Assembly (NCBI GenBank): GCA_018882545.1
Contig: VERS01000095.1
Span: 1 to 7,259, forward strand
Length of the DNA: 7,259 nt
Source of the DNA: Mycobacterium sp.
Lineage (GTDB): Bacteria; Actinomycetota; Actinomycetes; Mycobacteriales; Mycobacteriaceae
Direction of reading: 5' to 3'
Made by a program: the position numbers and the translations under genes. The number at the start of each line of letters is the position of its first letter. The first letter of the stretch is position 1. Below the pieces are notes generated by a model, which was given only the letters and a program-made list of their open reading frames with translations, had not been told where the DNA came from and made no database searches. Below are positions 5,939-7,259 of the stretch, piece by piece.

Positions 5939-6850
5939 TCAGCGGCCCTCGGTCAGCGTCGCCGGGCGGATCACCACCACCGACTTCGTCTGTGAGCCGT
6001 GATCTTCCAACAGGGCGATGACGCGGCCACCGAGACCGGTCGCGGCATACACCCCGCCGATTCCCGCGGCGGGCAGCGGCCGGCCGTGCGCGGCGTCGGC
6101 GGCCTGGTCGGCGGTGAGGTCCCGGCGGGGGAACATCAGCAGGCAGGCCTGGTCGAGGGTGTAACTGAGCGCCGGGCTTTCGGCGAGTTGCTCCAGTGTG
6201 CGGGTGTGATCCAGTCCGAAACCGCCGACCCGGGTTCGCCGCAGCGCGGTCAGATGGCCGCCGACTCCCAGCGCCGCGCCCAGATCGCGGGCCAGTGCCC
6301 GGATGTAGGTGCCCGATGAACAGTCCACCTCGACGTCCAGATCGAGGAACGGTCCGGCGCGGCGCACCGCCAGCACATCGAACCGGTCGACGACGACCGT
6401 GCGGGCGGGCAGATCCACCTGCTGACCCTCCCGGGCGAGCCGGTAGGCGCGTGTGCCGCCGACCTTGACCGCGCTGACCGCCGAGGGCCGCTGGCAGATC
6501 CGCCCCCGCAGCGCGGCGACACCGGCCAGTACCGCGTCACGATCGATGTGCGCAGCCGAAATATCCTCCAGCACTTCACCTTCAGCGTCGTCGGTGCTCG
6601 TCGAGCGACCCAGCCGGATGGTGGCTGAGTAGGACTTGGCCGTCGCGGTGAGCAGACCGAGGATCTTGGTGGCGCGCTCGATGCCGACCACCAACACGCC
6701 GGTGGCCATCGGATCCAGCGTGCCGGCGTGTCCGACCTTGCGGGTGCCGAAGATGCGCCGGCAACGCGAGACCACGTCGTGGCTGGTCAGGCCGGCGGGT
6801 TTGTCGACGACGACGATGCCGGGCGCGACCCCGACCCCTGCGTCGCTCAC
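5939..6850 (-). CDS. truB: tRNA pseudouridine(55) synthase
   Basis: TruB converts U55 in the T-loop of tRNAs to pseudouridine and also acts as a tRNA-folding chaperone. The 303-residue protein, close to M. tuberculosis TruB (about 298), has the N-terminal signature [17 protein letters not shown] (11-27) and [12 protein letters not shown] (40-51) with catalytic D46. [10 protein letters not shown] (72-81) has Y74, the active-site tyrosine, and [15 protein letters not shown] lies at 177-191. The C-terminal part after about 225 matches the mycobacterial C-terminal domain. The start is GTG at 6850, just upstream of the conserved block; the frame stays open to 7072, but that region is pptT in another frame. 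GTG overlaps the pptT stop as GTGA and has no Shine-Dalgarno, so translation is probably coupled to pptT. Confidence 0.96.
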   Translation of the reverse strand: MSDAGVGVAPGIVVVDKPAGLTSHDVVSRCRRIFGTRKVGHAGTLDPMATGVLVVGIERATKILGLLTATAKSYSATIRLGRSTSTDDAEGEVLEDISAAHIDRDAVLAGVAALRGRICQRPSAVSAVKVGGTRAYRLAREGQQVDLPARTVVVDRFDVLAVRRAGPFLDLDVEVDCSSGTYIRALARDLGAALGVGGHLTALRRTRVGGFGLDHTRTLEQLAESPALSYTLDQACLLMFPRRDLTADQAADAAHGRPLPAAGIGGVYAATGLGGRVIALLEDHGSQTKSVVVIRPATLTEGR

Positions 6851-7257
6851 AGCACGATCGCAGCCAGCGTGAGCCCACCGGCCACCGACCACCGGCCGGC
6901 GAGTTCGGCCAGCGGAGGCCCGGACAGGGCTGCCGGGTCGATGAGGATGCGTGAGACGAAACTGCCTGTCGTGCCGGCCGAATCGACCTCGAAGCTGATG
7001 TGGGCGTCCTCGAAGCCCAGCCACCGCTGCGTGAGGGGGAACCAGGCTTTGTAGCTGGCTTCCTTGGCGCAAAACAGGATCCGGTCCCAGTGCAGTCCGC
7101 CCGGCAAGTCCGCGATCTCGCGGCGTTCGACCGGCAGGCTGATGGCCTCGAGGACCCCCTCCGGCAGCACTCCGTGCGGTTCGGCGTCGATACCCACCGA
7201 ACGCACCGCCGGGGAGCGGCCGACCACTGCCCCGCGGTAGCCCTCACAGTGGGTGAG
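6847..7257 (-). CDS. pptT: 4'-phosphopantetheinyl transferase (Sfp type), 3' part
   Basis: The right edge cuts off the N-terminus; 136 residues remain of about 226 expected from the M. tuberculosis protein. PptT moves the phosphopantetheine arm from coenzyme A onto acyl and peptidyl carrier proteins of type I FAS, mycolic-acid Pks13, other polyketide synthases and siderophore NRPSs, in the cytoplasm. Visible motifs are GIDAEP, whose Asp and Glu (residues 24 and 26 of the fragment, matching D114 and E116) bind Mg, and [16 protein letters not shown], whose Glu and Lys complete the catalytic site. [11 protein letters not shown] and the C-terminal [10 protein letters not shown] also match the mycobacterial enzyme closely. 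The stop overlaps the truB GTG by four bases. This enzyme is essential in M. tuberculosis and a drug target, which makes its coupling to truB worth noting. Confidence 0.96.
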   Translation of the reverse strand, partial: LTHCEGYRGAVVGRSPAVRSVGIDAEPHGVLPEGVLEAISLPVERREIADLPGGLHWDRILFCAKEASYKAWFPLTQRWLGFEDAHISFEVDSAGTTGSFVSRILIDPAALSGPPLAELAGRWSVAGGLTLAAIVL

Positions 7258-7259
7258 GC

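Noticed and set aside
6851..7072. N-terminal extension of truB by 74 codons
   Set aside because: This region encodes the conserved C-terminal half of pptT in another frame. The extension is Arg/Gly/Pro-rich with no match to TruB, and GTG at 6850 fits the family start.
1..7259. Search for mobile elements, CRISPR arrays, tRNAs, rRNAs or defence systems
   Set aside because: No transposase, integrase, terminal inverted repeats, regularly spaced repeats or RNA gene signatures were found. Nearly all DNA is occupied by identified genes.

Overview
The window is a GC-rich actinobacterial chromosome segment. Residue-level resemblance of six of its genes to Mycobacterium proteins known from memory points to Mycobacterium or Mycolicibacterium. 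It is a housekeeping block read almost entirely on the minus strand. In transcription order, from the high-coordinate end to the low, it carries pptT (partial, 4'-phosphopantetheinyl transferase), truB (tRNA pseudouridine-55 synthase), ribF (riboflavin kinase/FAD synthetase), rpsO (ribosomal protein S15), pnp (polynucleotide phosphorylase, gpsI in M. tuberculosis) and pepR (M16 zinc peptidase). One plus-strand gene, cut by the left edge, encodes a PLCXD-like PI-phospholipase C X-domain protein and converges on pepR.

Layout: 2-658 (+) is the 3' part of the PLC-like gene. Its stop codon and the pepR stop codon share one CTAG. pepR (655-1965) starts inside the 3' end of pnp (1943-4204), so those two are probably translated from one message. 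Between pnp and rpsO lie about 245 bases with a hairpin after rpsO, a possible -10 element and a structured pnp leader. This order (gene for S15, hairpin, promoter, structured leader, pnp) resembles the E. coli rpsO-pnp arrangement and is where the Actino-pnp RNA motif of actinobacteria would be expected. rpsO (4450-4719) has its own candidate promoter and a bulged stem directly upstream of its ribosome binding site. ribF (4856-5833) begins with GTG six bases after a TANNNT box and is probably leaderless. truB (5939-6850) overlaps the end of pptT (6847-7257) by four bases (GTGA).

The genes link translation and RNA metabolism (S15, PNPase, TruB) with cofactor supply (FAD and FMN from RibF, phosphopantetheine arms from PptT for fatty-acid, mycolic-acid, polyketide and siderophore synthesis). 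Compared with M. tuberculosis H37Rv as remembered, lppU is missing between rpsO and pnp, the genes between ribF and truB are absent, and a PLC-like gene occupies the position downstream of pepR.

No mobile element, CRISPR array, tRNA, rRNA or defence-like system was seen. The least explained features are the two RNA leader structures (pnp and rpsO), the PLC-like neighbour, and a 9-bp tandem duplication that puts a His/Asp/Gly-rich loop into PNPase. All gene identities rest on recognised motifs and remembered homologues, not on a database search.
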